Shown here: positions 1 through 7,357 of the stretch, piece after piece
How positions within the stretch are numbered: the first letter of the stretch is position 1
How the letters are laid out: every line of letters starts with the position of its first letter
Origin: Acidobacteriaceae bacterium
GTDB lineage: Bacteria; Acidobacteriota; Terriglobia; Terriglobales; Acidobacteriaceae
NCBI GenBank assembly: GCA_030039895.1
Contig: JASHUR010000317.1
Location: 1-10,655, forward strand
Direction: 5' to 3'
DNA: 10,655 nucleotides
Program-made: the position numbers and the translations under genes
The notes under the pieces: model-generated
Told to the model about the DNA's origin: nothing
Database searches by the model: none
The model's input: only the letters and a program-made list of their open reading frames with translations

Positions 1-744
1 TTTTATGCCGCGCAGAACCATCCAGCACTCAAAGGGCGAGAGGATTCCGCCGGTGCACTTCTGGACGAAGGCGAAGTTCTCCTTGTGCTCGGGCCTGGTG
101 CCGACCAGGACGCCGCCCAGGCCGTCGCTGTGTCCGTTGAGGAATTTTGTGGTCGAGTGCATCACGATGTCCGCGCCAAGTTCCAGCGGCCGCTGGAAAT
201 AGGGCGACATGAAGGTGTTATCGACAGCCAGCTCGACTCCGCGTTCATGGCATACGTCGGCCACGGCGCGTATGTCGGTCAGCGTCATGAGCGGATTGGT
301 TGGGGTTTCGATGTGGACGAGTTTCGTAGTGGAGCGGATGGCGCGGCGGACCTCTTCGGGGTCCGATGTATCGACGTAGCTGAACTCGATTCCGTAACGG
401 GTGATGAGCTGATTGAACAGGCGCGGCGTGCCGCCGTAGACGTTTTCTCCGCAGATAACGTGGTCGCCGGAGCGAAGCATTGTGATCATGGCGGTGATGG
501 CCGCCATGCTGCTGGCAAACACATGAGCGCTGGAGCCACCTTCGAGCGACGCCAGATTTTCCTCAAGCGCGTCGCGCGTGGGGTTGGACACGCGGGCGTA
601 TTCATACCCCTTGTGCTTGCCGATCTCCTCCTGCGCATAGGTGGAGGTGAGGTAGATGGGAACGTTGACCGCGCCGGTGAGCGGATCAGGCGGTTGCCCG
701 TCGTGAATGGCGCGAGTTGCAAAGCCGTGCTTGCGTTCTGTCAT
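1..744 (-). CDS. Cys/Met-metabolism PLP enzyme, cystathionine gamma-lyase/gamma-synthase type (3' end cut off by window)
   Basis: The gene starts at an ATG (742-744) and is open to position 1, giving 248 N-terminal residues of a family usually near 380-400, so the C-terminal third lies outside the window. Family hallmarks are clear: the PLP-phosphate contact YARVSNPT (Tyr49, Arg51), IETPTNP near residue 146, DNTFMSPYFQRP just before the active site, and the PLP lysine in STTKFLNGHSD (Lys200). Members of this fold-type I family cleave or make cystathionine or act as homocysteine/homoserine sulfhydrylases in the cytoplasm. The DNTFMSPYFQRP segment matches gamma-lyases well, but gamma-synthase cannot be excluded without the C-terminal half. 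An AGGA lies about 9 nt before the start, and the gene follows the cysteine synthase-like gene by 41 bp in the same direction, as in mccA-mccB (yrhA-yrhB) pairs. Family is certain; exact reaction is inferred. Confidence 0.93.
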   Translation of the reverse strand, partial: MTERKHGFATRAIHDGQPPDPLTGAVNVPIYLTSTYAQEEIGKHKGYEYARVSNPTRDALEENLASLEGGSSAHVFASSMAAITAMITMLRSGDHVICGENVYGGTPRLFNQLITRYGIEFSYVDTSDPEEVRRAIRSTTKLVHIETPTNPLMTLTDIRAVADVCHERGVELAVDNTFMSPYFQRPLELGADIVMHSTTKFLNGHSDGLGGVLVGTRPEHKENFAFVQKCTGGILSPFECWMVLRGIK

Positions 745-785
745 TAGTGATGTGTCCTGTGGTCAGGGATTAGTTGGACCAGTGA

Positions 786-1742
786 TCAGTCTTCGAGAAC
801 ATGCTTGGAGAGATATCTTTCGGCAGAATCCGGAATGATCGTCGCGACCCGCTTTCCTGCGCCGAGCCGTTTGGCGACCTCCACGGCTGCGTGGACGATG
901 GCTCCTGCGCTTGATCCAGCAAGAATTCCCTCTTCGGAGGCAAGGCGGCGGACCATCAGGAACGCGTCGTCGTCGTTGACCTTCATGATTTCATCGCATA
1001 CGGAGGCGTCGAAGGTTTTTGGAATGAAAGAGACTCCGATTCCCTCGACTTTGTGCGGGCCGGGTTCGCCGCCCTGGAGGACGGAGCCCTGCGTCTCGAC
1101 GGCAACGGTGAGCACGGAGGAATTCCTCTCCTTCAGAAATCGCGCGATCCCGGAAAAGGTGCCGCCGGTACCAATACCGGCGACGAAAGCATCGACCCGC
1201 TCGTCCATCTGCTCCCATAGCTCCACGGCTGTCGTGTCGTGGTGGAACTGCGGATTGGCTTCATTTTCGAATTGCAGCGCGGCGAAGATATTCGGGTCCT
1301 CTTTGGCCATCGCCAACGTGCGGCGAATTGCTCCACTCATGCCCTCAGCTTCTGGCGTGCGGATGACGGTCGCGCCAAAGCCGCGCATCAGGATGCACTT
1401 CTCTTCCGCGAAACCTTCCGGGACGAATAACACTACTTTGTAGCCGCGATTTACCCCCACCAGCGCAAGGCCCACGCCGGTATTGCCGGCCGTGGCCTCG
1501 ACGATTGTCGAGCCCGGTTTGAGGCGGCCCTCGCGCTCGGCGGCCAGAATCATACCCAGTGCGGCACGGTCTTTGACGCTGCCACCGGGATTCAGAAACT
1601 CGAGCTTGGCGTAAACCTCCGCTCCCTCCGGATGCGCGACGCGGCGCAGGCGCACCATGGGAGTGTTCCCTATCAAGTCCGTGATGTCTTCCACAGCCCG
1701 CGAAGCTGCGGCATTTGGTTGAACTGCGCTTAGTCGGCTCAT
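786..1742 (-). CDS. Cysteine synthase / cystathionine beta-synthase family PLP enzyme (MccA-like)
   Basis: A 318-residue fold-type II PLP enzyme with all family landmarks: the ITDLIGNTPMVRL opening (from residue 20), the PLP lysine in GGSVKDR (Lys57), the substrate loop TAGNTG (84-89), the PLP-phosphate loop GTGGT (191-195), and a C-terminal SSAG segment. It makes cysteine from O-acetylserine (CysK) or cystathionine from an activated serine or serine plus homocysteine (CBS/MccA). The VPEGFAEEK stretch followed by TPEAEGMSGAI, and HKVEGIG, look more like MccA/CBS than classical CysK. The downstream cystathionine enzyme supports that reading. I chose the ATG at 1740-1742. The frame stays open to a GTG at 1811, but that would add a 23-residue tail unlike the family, and a -10-like element lies between the two starts. 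No regulatory C-terminal CBS domain is present. Confidence 0.92.
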   Translation of the reverse strand: MSRLSAVQPNAAASRAVEDITDLIGNTPMVRLRRVAHPEGAEVYAKLEFLNPGGSVKDRAALGMILAAEREGRLKPGSTIVEATAGNTGVGLALVGVNRGYKVVLFVPEGFAEEKCILMRGFGATVIRTPEAEGMSGAIRRTLAMAKEDPNIFAALQFENEANPQFHHDTTAVELWEQMDERVDAFVAGIGTGGTFSGIARFLKERNSSVLTVAVETQGSVLQGGEPGPHKVEGIGVSFIPKTFDASVCDEIMKVNDDDAFLMVRRLASEEGILAGSSAGAIVHAAVEVAKRLGAGKRVATIIPDSAERYLSKHVLED

Positions 1743-1755
1743 AGCAAAACTAAAT

Positions 1756-1764
1756 AGTGTAGCA
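1756..1764 (-). promoter_or_regulatory. Candidate extended -10 for the cysteine synthase-like gene
   Basis: Read on the minus strand, this is TGCTACACT, a TGn extension followed by TACACT. It ends 13 nt before the ATG at 1742. A start about 7 nt downstream would leave a leader of only a few bases. No Shine-Dalgarno sequence is visible before the ATG, which is consistent with a leaderless or near-leaderless message. No good -35 lies at 16-18 bp spacing. Motif match only. Confidence 0.35.
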
Positions 1765-1870
1765 GGGCGAGGAGACAAACCAGTTCTGCCAGTGGTGCGA
1801 ATACGCGCCACGATGCACGATTTTTATTGGGTTTGATCCGTGACTGCTGTAAGCTGCTCAGAGATTGGTG

Positions 1871-1876
1871 TAAAAT
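1871..1876 (+). promoter_or_regulatory. Weak -10 candidate for the diguanylate cyclase gene
   Basis: TAAAAT sits 45 nt upstream of the GTG start at 1922, in the 179-bp divergent gap 1743-1921. The -35 position is poor (CTGTAA at 1847-1852 with an 18-bp spacer). I see no obvious operator or hairpin in the rest of this gap. Confidence 0.22.
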
Positions 1877-1921
1877 CCCCGAAATGCTCCCAAGCTCCCG
1901 GCGAGAAATACGCTCCTGCCC

Positions 1922-3604
1922 GTGCCCAATACCGCCGCCAAATTATACAAAAATCGCACCATAACCTACCTGATCCTGGCCGGCACCGGAGTGTTATTCG
2001 CGGTGGGCGCCGCTGGATGGATGCGTTACGAGGCAGCAAGACAACTGAACGCTTCTGATTCTTTGATCCAGCACCTACAGGATGTGACCTCCATCCTACG
2101 ACGGGAATCGCAGCGAATCGACCGCATTGGATCTGCCATCGAGCTTTATCAGGTTGAGCGTGATAACGACAAATTTCGCACGGCCCAGACGAGCAGCGTG
2201 GCCCTTTATTCCGATGCGCTTTCTCTTCAGCAGCAAGTACGAGACGATGCTGTTCAGCTACGGTATGCGCAGCAGTTGGCGAGCCAGGCCAACGCGCTCG
2301 TAAGCTCGGTCAATGCACTTACTCCGAGCTCGCCTGCGCCTACTGCGCAGTTACTGGCCTGCCGCGAGACCGTGACCCTGATGCTGAAAACGCAGCAGCA
2401 ACTGCTCCATAAGGCTGTGACCCAGTTCAGCAACATCGGCGTCCGGAGTATGGCACTGACCGTCGGCTTCACGGTATTCGCGGTCATCGTCGTCCTCGTC
2501 CTCTTCGGCATTCTGATTCGCGATGCCTATTTCCGGCAGCATAACCAGAGGCAACTCGCTGAGACGAACCAATTGCTCGCCACGACGATTCGCACGCTGC
2601 AGCGGCGGGCCCATGAGTCCGAACTGCTGACTTTATCGCGCGATGAGCTTCAGCTATGCATGAAGCCGGAGCAGGTGAGGCAAAGCACTGCCTGCTCTTT
2701 GCAAAAGCTATTGCCGGGAACAACGGGCAGCATTTGCGAGATCAGCCGCTCGCGCCAATGGGTCGAGGTACAGGCCAGATGGAATGGCGCCTCTACGCTG
2801 CCGGATAACTTCCCCCTCGAATCCTGTTGCGGCCTGCGCTCGGGACATGAGCGGTGGCGCAAGCCGGGACAATCCGAGGTGCATTGCAGCCACTTTACCT
2901 CCACCGCTCCTGACAATTATGTCTGCCTTCCCATGATTGCGCACGGAGATACTCTTGGAATGGTTTATGTGGAATGCCCCTCCGCAGGAATTGCGGCGAT
3001 GGTTGAGGAGCAGGTTGCAGCGCTGCATGACATGGTTGAGATGGCCTCTATGACCATCGCCAACCTGAACCTTCGGAACGACCTGGAGCAGCAGTCGATC
3101 CGCGACGGACTGACAGGGCTGTTCAATCGGCGCTTTATGGAAGTAGCTCTGGACCGCGAACTGAGCAGGGCGCACAGGCACGAGAAGCAACTTGCCTTGC
3201 TGATGGTGGACCTGGACCACTTTAAGGAAATCAATGACGCCTTAGGTCATGAGGCGGGTGATGGCGTTCTGCGTCAGGCGGCGCAAATCATGAATCGGCT
3301 TGTCCGCAGCGACGATATCATCTGCCGGTACGGCGGCGAAGAATTTGTTGTCATCCTTCCGGAAATCTCCCTGGAAAATGCCTGCGCGCGGGCTGAGCGA
3401 ATACGCAGCGCCATGAGCGACATCCAACTTCACTTTGGCGAAGAGGAGTTGCGCAAAGTTACCATCTCCATCGGCGTGGCTCTTTACCCGCAGCATGGCA
3501 CAACTGCCGAGCAACTACTGCGAGCCTCGGACCGCGCCCTCTATGCAGCCAAGAACCAGGGACGCAATCGCGTCGTCGTTGACAGTCAGACTGCCGTTGT
3601 CTGA
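1922..3604 (+). CDS. Membrane-anchored GAF-GGDEF diguanylate cyclase
   Basis: This 560-residue protein should make cyclic di-GMP from two GTP at the inner face of the membrane. Order: TM1 about 12-33, an extracytoplasmic helical sensor of about 140 residues I cannot assign (Gln-rich, coiled-coil-like), TM2 about 177-200, a short linker helix, a GAF-like domain about 225-385, and a GGDEF domain about 390-555. The GGDEF domain has DGLTGLFNRR (from 395), DLDHFKEINDALGHEAGD, the active-site GGEEF (471-475) and the product-inhibition RxxD (Arg462 to Asp465), so it looks active and feedback-controlled. The GAF-like part keeps Cys302-Cys303 and a CxH (Cys322, His324) before VCLPMIAHGDTLGMVYVE, a pattern common in GAF-GGDEF proteins. 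The GTG start is chosen because the first membrane helix begins right after it and no ATG in frame would keep that helix. No good Shine-Dalgarno is visible. The gene stands alone, divergent from the cysteine synthase-like gene. Confidence 0.93.
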   Translation: MPNTAAKLYKNRTITYLILAGTGVLFAVGAAGWMRYEAARQLNASDSLIQHLQDVTSILRRESQRIDRIGSAIELYQVERDNDKFRTAQTSSVALYSDALSLQQQVRDDAVQLRYAQQLASQANALVSSVNALTPSSPAPTAQLLACRETVTLMLKTQQQLLHKAVTQFSNIGVRSMALTVGFTVFAVIVVLVLFGILIRDAYFRQHNQRQLAETNQLLATTIRTLQRRAHESELLTLSRDELQLCMKPEQVRQSTACSLQKLLPGTTGSICEISRSRQWVEVQARWNGASTLPDNFPLESCCGLRSGHERWRKPGQSEVHCSHFTSTAPDNYVCLPMIAHGDTLGMVYVECPSAGIAAMVEEQVAALHDMVEMASMTIANLNLRNDLEQQSIRDGLTGLFNRRFMEVALDRELSRAHRHEKQLALLMVDLDHFKEINDALGHEAGDGVLRQAAQIMNRLVRSDDIICRYGGEEFVVILPEISLENACARAERIRSAMSDIQLHFGEEELRKVTISIGVALYPQHGTTAEQLLRASDRALYAAKNQGRNRVVVDSQTAVV

Positions 3605-3631
3605 TGAAGCGAGGCCTCGGATACGGGCCGG

Positions 3632-4759
3632 CTATTGACTCTTGCGACTGGTTGCCGGTGATGCCGGCTGAGGATAGTAGCCGCTGCGGGTGCGCACGAT
3701 GAGCCTGTGATATCCGGACGCGTGGGCTTCCACCCTGACGGTACGGTAACCGAGCTCAGTCATTGGCTTGGTGGAGTGGTATCCGATGGTGTACTGGCTG
3801 CGAATGTCTTCGGCAACCTCAGCCGCGATGGGGCCTACCTGCAACAGGTTTTTTGGGAAGAACGCGAGCCCACCCGTCTCATCTGAGAGCAACTGGAGGG
3901 CCCGCTTGGCGCGCCTCTCTTCACGCGGATCCGTCTCCGGGCCGAAGAGCAAACCGATGGAGTAAACGACCGGTCCCTGCAAATCCTGCACCCTGCGGAT
4001 GGTCTGCTCCAGGTCAAGGCTGGAGGCGTTGTCCACGCCATCGGTAATGACTAGCAGCACCTGCTTGGGCCTCTTTGCATACTTCTGAAGGTGGTCGGCG
4101 GAGGCGACCACGGCGTCGTAGAGGGCGGTCCCGCCGCGCGAATCGATGTGGGAGAGGCCATCGCGAAGTTTGGCGATGCTTGAGGTGAAGTCCTGGTCGA
4201 TATATGCAACGTCAGAAAAATTGACGACAAACGCTTCGTCATCCGGATTGGACGCCCGCACCAGATCCAGCGCGGCCTCATTCACCGCTGCTCGTTTGTC
4301 GCGCATGGACCCTGAGTTGTCGATCAAAATGCCCATCGAAACAGGCACATCCTGGTGCTGAAAGGCCGCGATGGTTTGCGGAACGTCATCTTCCCACACC
4401 TTGAAATCGTCCTTGGTCAGGCCGTTGACCATGCGCCGGTGTTCATCGAAGACTGAGACGTTGAGCACCACCTCGTTCACGTTTTGGGTCAGCGTGAATC
4501 TGCCGCCGGGACCGCGCTGCAAAACCTCGCCGCGGGTTGCCGGGCCCGGATGCCCCGGGCGGACGGGCACATTGTCCTGCGGGTCGGGAGACACAACGGG
4601 GTCGCGATCCACGTTTAAAGGAGGCTGCTGCTCCGGCTGCTGCGCGGCGGGAACCTGCTGGGAACCGGGCGCTCCATTGCCGTTCTGCGCGTAACCAAAG
4701 AGCGCTGCGGCCAGAAGAACAATGATGATAAGAGCGAGGCGACTACTGCAATGGCGCAT
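3632..4759 (-). CDS. Secreted VWA-domain protein (VWFA-related Acidobacterial family), second of pair
   Basis: 375 residues with an N-terminal signal peptide (hydrophobic stretch about 8-22, likely cleavage near GYA-Q), a Pro/Gln-rich low-complexity linker about 25-75, then a VWA domain of the acidobacterial type (TIGR03436-like) to the C-terminus. The metal-ion-dependent adhesion site is complete: DNSGSM (Asp147, Ser149, Ser151), Thr211 in GGTALYDAV, and Asp240 in TDGVDN. The tail has the family pattern QYTIGYHS followed by a basic strand and SGYYPQ. VWA domains bind protein partners through a divalent metal, and these are presumed to act outside the cytoplasmic membrane; the partner is unknown. 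The ATG start overlaps the end of the upstream paralogue by 17 bp, so the two are probably translated from one message. Its stop faces the end of the cyclase gene 27 bp away. Confidence 0.9.
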   Translation of the reverse strand: MRHCSSRLALIIIVLLAAALFGYAQNGNGAPGSQQVPAAQQPEQQPPLNVDRDPVVSPDPQDNVPVRPGHPGPATRGEVLQRGPGGRFTLTQNVNEVVLNVSVFDEHRRMVNGLTKDDFKVWEDDVPQTIAAFQHQDVPVSMGILIDNSGSMRDKRAAVNEAALDLVRASNPDDEAFVVNFSDVAYIDQDFTSSIAKLRDGLSHIDSRGGTALYDAVVASADHLQKYAKRPKQVLLVITDGVDNASSLDLEQTIRRVQDLQGPVVYSIGLLFGPETDPREERRAKRALQLLSDETGGLAFFPKNLLQVGPIAAEVAEDIRSQYTIGYHSTKPMTELGYRTVRVEAHASGYHRLIVRTRSGYYPQPASPATSRKSQ

Positions 4760-5816
4760 AGTATCCGTTACGTGCGTGAACCGTAAGCTGGGGCAGCCCC
4801 GGCGGGGGCACCAGCTTTACCTTCACTTTACGCCATTTCCCGTTGTGCTTTTTATTGGTCGGCGAGTATCCAAGCACGTATTCATTGCGGAGCTCAGCGC
4901 TGATTTTTTCGGCCACATCACCCATCTCGGCAAGGTCATCGACTTTGAACAGCCTGCCCCCTGACGATTCGCTGATGTCGTATAGCAACACCGGTCCCAG
5001 ACGCTCCTCCGGCGTGGCCGCCTCAGGATCAAAGATGCCGATGGAGAAGATCTGCACGTCTGACTCGCGCACGGCTTCGCGAATCTCATTCTCGGTATAC
5101 CGGCTGCGATTGTCGCCGCCGTCGGAAACCACCAGGAGCGCTTTGCGTTCATATTTGGCCTGCTTCATCTTGTCCAGGCCGTAATAGATGGCATCGAGAA
5201 GAGCCGTGCGGTGGCCGGCTTTCACATTCGCCAGCCGCGACTCGATCTTTTCCGGAGAGGACGTAAAGTCCTCGATCAGCTGTGGCCGGTCATTGAACGC
5301 AATGACAAAATACTCGTCCTGCGGGTTCGAAGTCTTCAGGAAGGTAAGAATTGAGTCTCGGGCCCGAATGATCTTATCCGCCATGCTTCCGCTCATGTCA
5401 AAGATGATTCCGATCGAGACGGGAGCATCCTGCATGGAGAAGGACGTGATGGTCTGAGGGTGATTGTCCTCATAAATATAGAAATTGTTTTTCTCAAGGC
5501 CGGTCACGAGCCTGTCCATCGGGTCCGTCACGGTGACTGGAATCAGGACCAGGTTTACGTTGACCCGGTACCGCTCGCCAGGCCGGGCCGATAATCCCTG
5601 CTTGCCTTCAACCGCGGGAGGAGCGGTGTTCGGAGCCGGTTTAGGAGCCGGCGGCTGAACGTGGACCTGATTGAGCTGATCTTCCTGCGCACGAGCAGGC
5701 CGGGGCGCGCCAAGGGCAGCCAGCAGCAGGAACACGAGGGTCACAGCTGTTGCCACCCCCGCTTTACCAGTGCTGTTACTGGAATGGATCTTCGTAAATG
5801 GATTCAAACTGGTCAA
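4743..5816 (-). CDS. Secreted VWA-domain protein (VWFA-related Acidobacterial family), first of pair
   Basis: 357 residues counted from a TTG start. A basic N-terminus precedes a hydrophobic core (about 20-36) and a cleavage-like ARA-Q near residue 43, which is a standard signal peptide. The VWA domain spans about 90-340 with a complete metal site: DMSGSM (Asp140, Ser142, Ser144), Thr204 in HRTALLDAI, and Asp232 in SDGGDN. The end carries EYVLGYSPT and a final NGYYAP, matching the acidobacterial VWFA-related family. An in-frame TGA at 5826-5828 prevents an earlier start, and no ATG occurs before the signal sequence, so TTG 5814-5816 with its GAGG is the best start. It shares domain layout and tail with the next gene, suggesting tandem duplication followed by divergence in the linker. 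Function beyond metal-dependent protein binding in the cell envelope is unknown. Confidence 0.9.
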   Translation of the reverse strand: MTSLNPFTKIHSSNSTGKAGVATAVTLVFLLLAALGAPRPARAQEDQLNQVHVQPPAPKPAPNTAPPAVEGKQGLSARPGERYRVNVNLVLIPVTVTDPMDRLVTGLEKNNFYIYEDNHPQTITSFSMQDAPVSIGIIFDMSGSMADKIIRARDSILTFLKTSNPQDEYFVIAFNDRPQLIEDFTSSPEKIESRLANVKAGHRTALLDAIYYGLDKMKQAKYERKALLVVSDGGDNRSRYTENEIREAVRESDVQIFSIGIFDPEAATPEERLGPVLLYDISESSGGRLFKVDDLAEMGDVAEKISAELRNEYVLGYSPTNKKHNGKWRKVKVKLVPPPGLPQLTVHARNGYYAPLQ

Positions 5817-5823
5817 CGCAGGG

Positions 5824-5827
5824 CCTC
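5824..5827 (-). promoter_or_regulatory. Ribosome binding site supporting a TTG start
   Basis: Minus-strand GAGG lies 7 nt before the TTG at 5814-5816. Together with the in-frame TGA at 5826-5828, which overlaps it, this fixes the start of the first VWA gene close to 5816. Confidence 0.55.
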
Positions 5828-5940
5828 AAGCTGGAACGCACTCGTGTTGGGCATCCTAGCACGCCGGAGCGACGTTTGCGCTACTCGCGCACCCTCCCAG
5901 GCAATAAAACCTTCCGCCCGGTTGCGGAATGGAACTGATT

Positions 5941-5946
5941 TACAAT
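5941..5946 (+). promoter_or_regulatory. Weak -10 candidate for the DUF1015-amidase-gerMN-murI cluster
   Basis: TACAAT lies 67 nt before the ATG at 6014, in the 197-bp divergent gap 5817-6013. TTGCGG (5922-5927) is the only -35-like hexamer nearby, but its 13-bp spacing is too short, so this rests on the -10 alone. I could not pick a convincing promoter for the opposite-strand VWA pair in the same gap. Confidence 0.25.
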
Positions 5947-5982
5947 CGGGCAAGATTACAGGCGTAAGAGAAGCACTCTTCC

Positions 5983-6001
5983 TGCCGCGACCTTTGCGGC
6001 A
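5983..6001 (+). repeat. Inverted repeat (possible mRNA hairpin) just before the DUF1015 start
   Basis: TGCCGC (5983-5988), a 7-nt loop, then GCGGCA (5996-6001) form a perfect GC-rich 6-bp stem ending 12 nt before the ATG at 6014. No Shine-Dalgarno sequence is visible between stem and start. A role in ribosome access is possible but untested. Confidence 0.4.
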
Positions 6002-6013
6002 TGATCCTACCGA

Positions 6014-7357
6014 ATGGCCCGGATTTACCCATTTCGCGCGCTCCGTTACAACCCTTCGCTGGTCCGTCTCCATGACGTGGTCACCCAGCCTTATGACAAG
6101 ATCACACCGGCCATGCAACAGGCCTACTACCAGCGCAGTCCGTATAATCTGGTCCGCATTATCCTCGGCCTTCCTGAACTCTTTGATGGGAAAGGCACGC
6201 GGGACGTCTATCGCAGGGCCGCTGAGGATTTCGCCGCATGGAAACGCGAGGGCATTCTGACTCAGGAGGCTGATCCCTGCATCTACGCCTATTCGCAGAC
6301 CTTCCGCCTGCCGGACGCAACGCCGGGGCAGAATGCATTGTGCGAGCGTCGCGGGTTCATCGCGCTCGGAGAGCTCTACGACTACGCCGCCAAAGTTGTC
6401 TTCCGCCACGAGCAGACTCTTTCCCGGCCCAAGAGCGACCGCTACAACCTGCTGAAGGCCACGCACGCTCACTTTGGGCAGATATTCATGCTCTACTCCG
6501 ACCCCGGGCTTACCGCCGACCGGTTGCTTTTCGATTCAACCGGCGCTCCGGACATCGAAGTGGCCGACGAGTACGAGGTCGTGCACCGCATCTGGCGTAT
6601 CAGCGACCCTGTAACCATCAACCTGATGACCACGGCGCTTGAGGACAACAAGCTCATTATCGCGGATGGCCACCATAGATATGAGACGGCGCTACAGTAC
6701 GCCCGTGAGCATGCACCGGGCGATGGCGATGGTCTGACGAAGCGAAATCCAGGCTTTGTATCGCAACCGCCCTACCCGGAAGCCGCCACGATGATGACTT
6801 TTGTCAACATGGACCGGCCGGGTTTGGTGATTCTGCCCACCCACCGGGTGGTCCACGGGCTCGAGCACTTCTCTCCCACTGCTCTGGTCGAGAGGCTGCG
6901 CACCTGGTTTAGAGTGCAGCCTGTTGAGACCAACGACCCGTCCAAGCTGATCGAACTGCTTGGGGCCGAGGCGGGCAAGACAGCCTTTGTGGCTGTGACG
7001 GCGGCGGGAAACTTCCTGCTTACCAGCATCCCGGGAGTCGCTGATTCGTTGCTGAAAGATGTTCCGGAACGGCAGCGCGGCCTGGGCACGGTGCAACTCC
7101 ACGCGCTCATCCTGGAGAAAGCCCTCGGAATCACACCTGAAGCAGTCGCCCGGCAAGACAATCTTCGCTATCTGCGTGACGCCGGCGAGGCAGTCGACCA
7201 AGTCCTTCGCCATGAGGCAAATATTGCCTTCCTGATGAACCCGGTCACGCTGGACGAACTTCGGGAGGTCGCATTTGCGGGCGAAGTGCTGCCGCAGAAG
7301 TCCACCGACTTTTTCCCTAAACTGCTCAGCGGCCTGACGATCTATGCGATGGATTAA
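6014..7357 (+). CDS. DUF1015 family protein (possible free-serine kinase)
   Basis: 447 residues, close to full length for DUF1015 (PF06245). It opens with ARIYPFRALRYNP and VVTQPYDKI, has the central SRPKSDRYNLLKATHAHFG segment, and carries IADGHHRYETAL with DGHHR at 218-222. The DGHHR box resembles the nucleotide-site motif of ParB/Srx-fold kinases such as SerK and SbnI. From memory, some DUF1015 members have been reported as ATP-dependent kinases acting on free L-serine to give O-phosphoserine, but I cannot confirm this for the present protein. No signal peptide or membrane helix, so it should be cytoplasmic. It leads a plus-strand cluster and its stop overlaps the amidase start by 14 bp. 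The ATG at 6014 fits the conserved N-terminus exactly but lacks a clear ribosome binding site. Family assignment is firm; activity is inferred. Confidence 0.92.
   Translation: MARIYPFRALRYNPSLVRLHDVVTQPYDKITPAMQQAYYQRSPYNLVRIILGLPELFDGKGTRDVYRRAAEDFAAWKREGILTQEADPCIYAYSQTFRLPDATPGQNALCERRGFIALGELYDYAAKVVFRHEQTLSRPKSDRYNLLKATHAHFGQIFMLYSDPGLTADRLLFDSTGAPDIEVADEYEVVHRIWRISDPVTINLMTTALEDNKLIIADGHHRYETALQYAREHAPGDGDGLTKRNPGFVSQPPYPEAATMMTFVNMDRPGLVILPTHRVVHGLEHFSPTALVERLRTWFRVQPVETNDPSKLIELLGAEAGKTAFVAVTAAGNFLLTSIPGVADSLLKDVPERQRGLGTVQLHALILEKALGITPEAVARQDNLRYLRDAGEAVDQVLRHEANIAFLMNPVTLDELREVAFAGEVLPQKSTDFFPKLLSGLTIYAMD

Noticed and set aside
85..747. 220-residue plus-strand open frame
   Set aside because: It is antisense to the cystathionine enzyme gene, has no recognisable domain, and the minus-strand product has unmistakable family motifs.
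1497..1512. CTCGAC/GTCGAG inverted repeat with a 4-nt loop
   Set aside because: It lies inside the cysteine synthase-like coding sequence and encodes ordinary family residues, so it is probably incidental.
2708..3220. 170-residue minus-strand open frame inside the cyclase gene
   Set aside because: Antisense to the GAF and GGDEF coding sequence, with no domain or plausible start signal.
3610..3619. Perfect palindrome CGAGGCCTCG between the convergent cyclase and VWA genes
   Set aside because: It has no loop and no following T-run, so it does not qualify as an intrinsic terminator; too short to claim as an operator.
6001..6075. 24-codon reading frame starting at ATG 6001 and overlapping the DUF1015 start out of frame
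   Set aside because: It could be an upstream reading frame, but there is no ribosome binding site and its ATG falls at the edge of the hairpin; most likely chance.
5813..6472. 219-residue minus-strand open frame spanning the divergent gap and the DUF1015 start
   Set aside because: It lies antisense to the well-conserved DUF1015 N-terminus and its translation resembles no family I know. Long antisense frames are common at this GC content.
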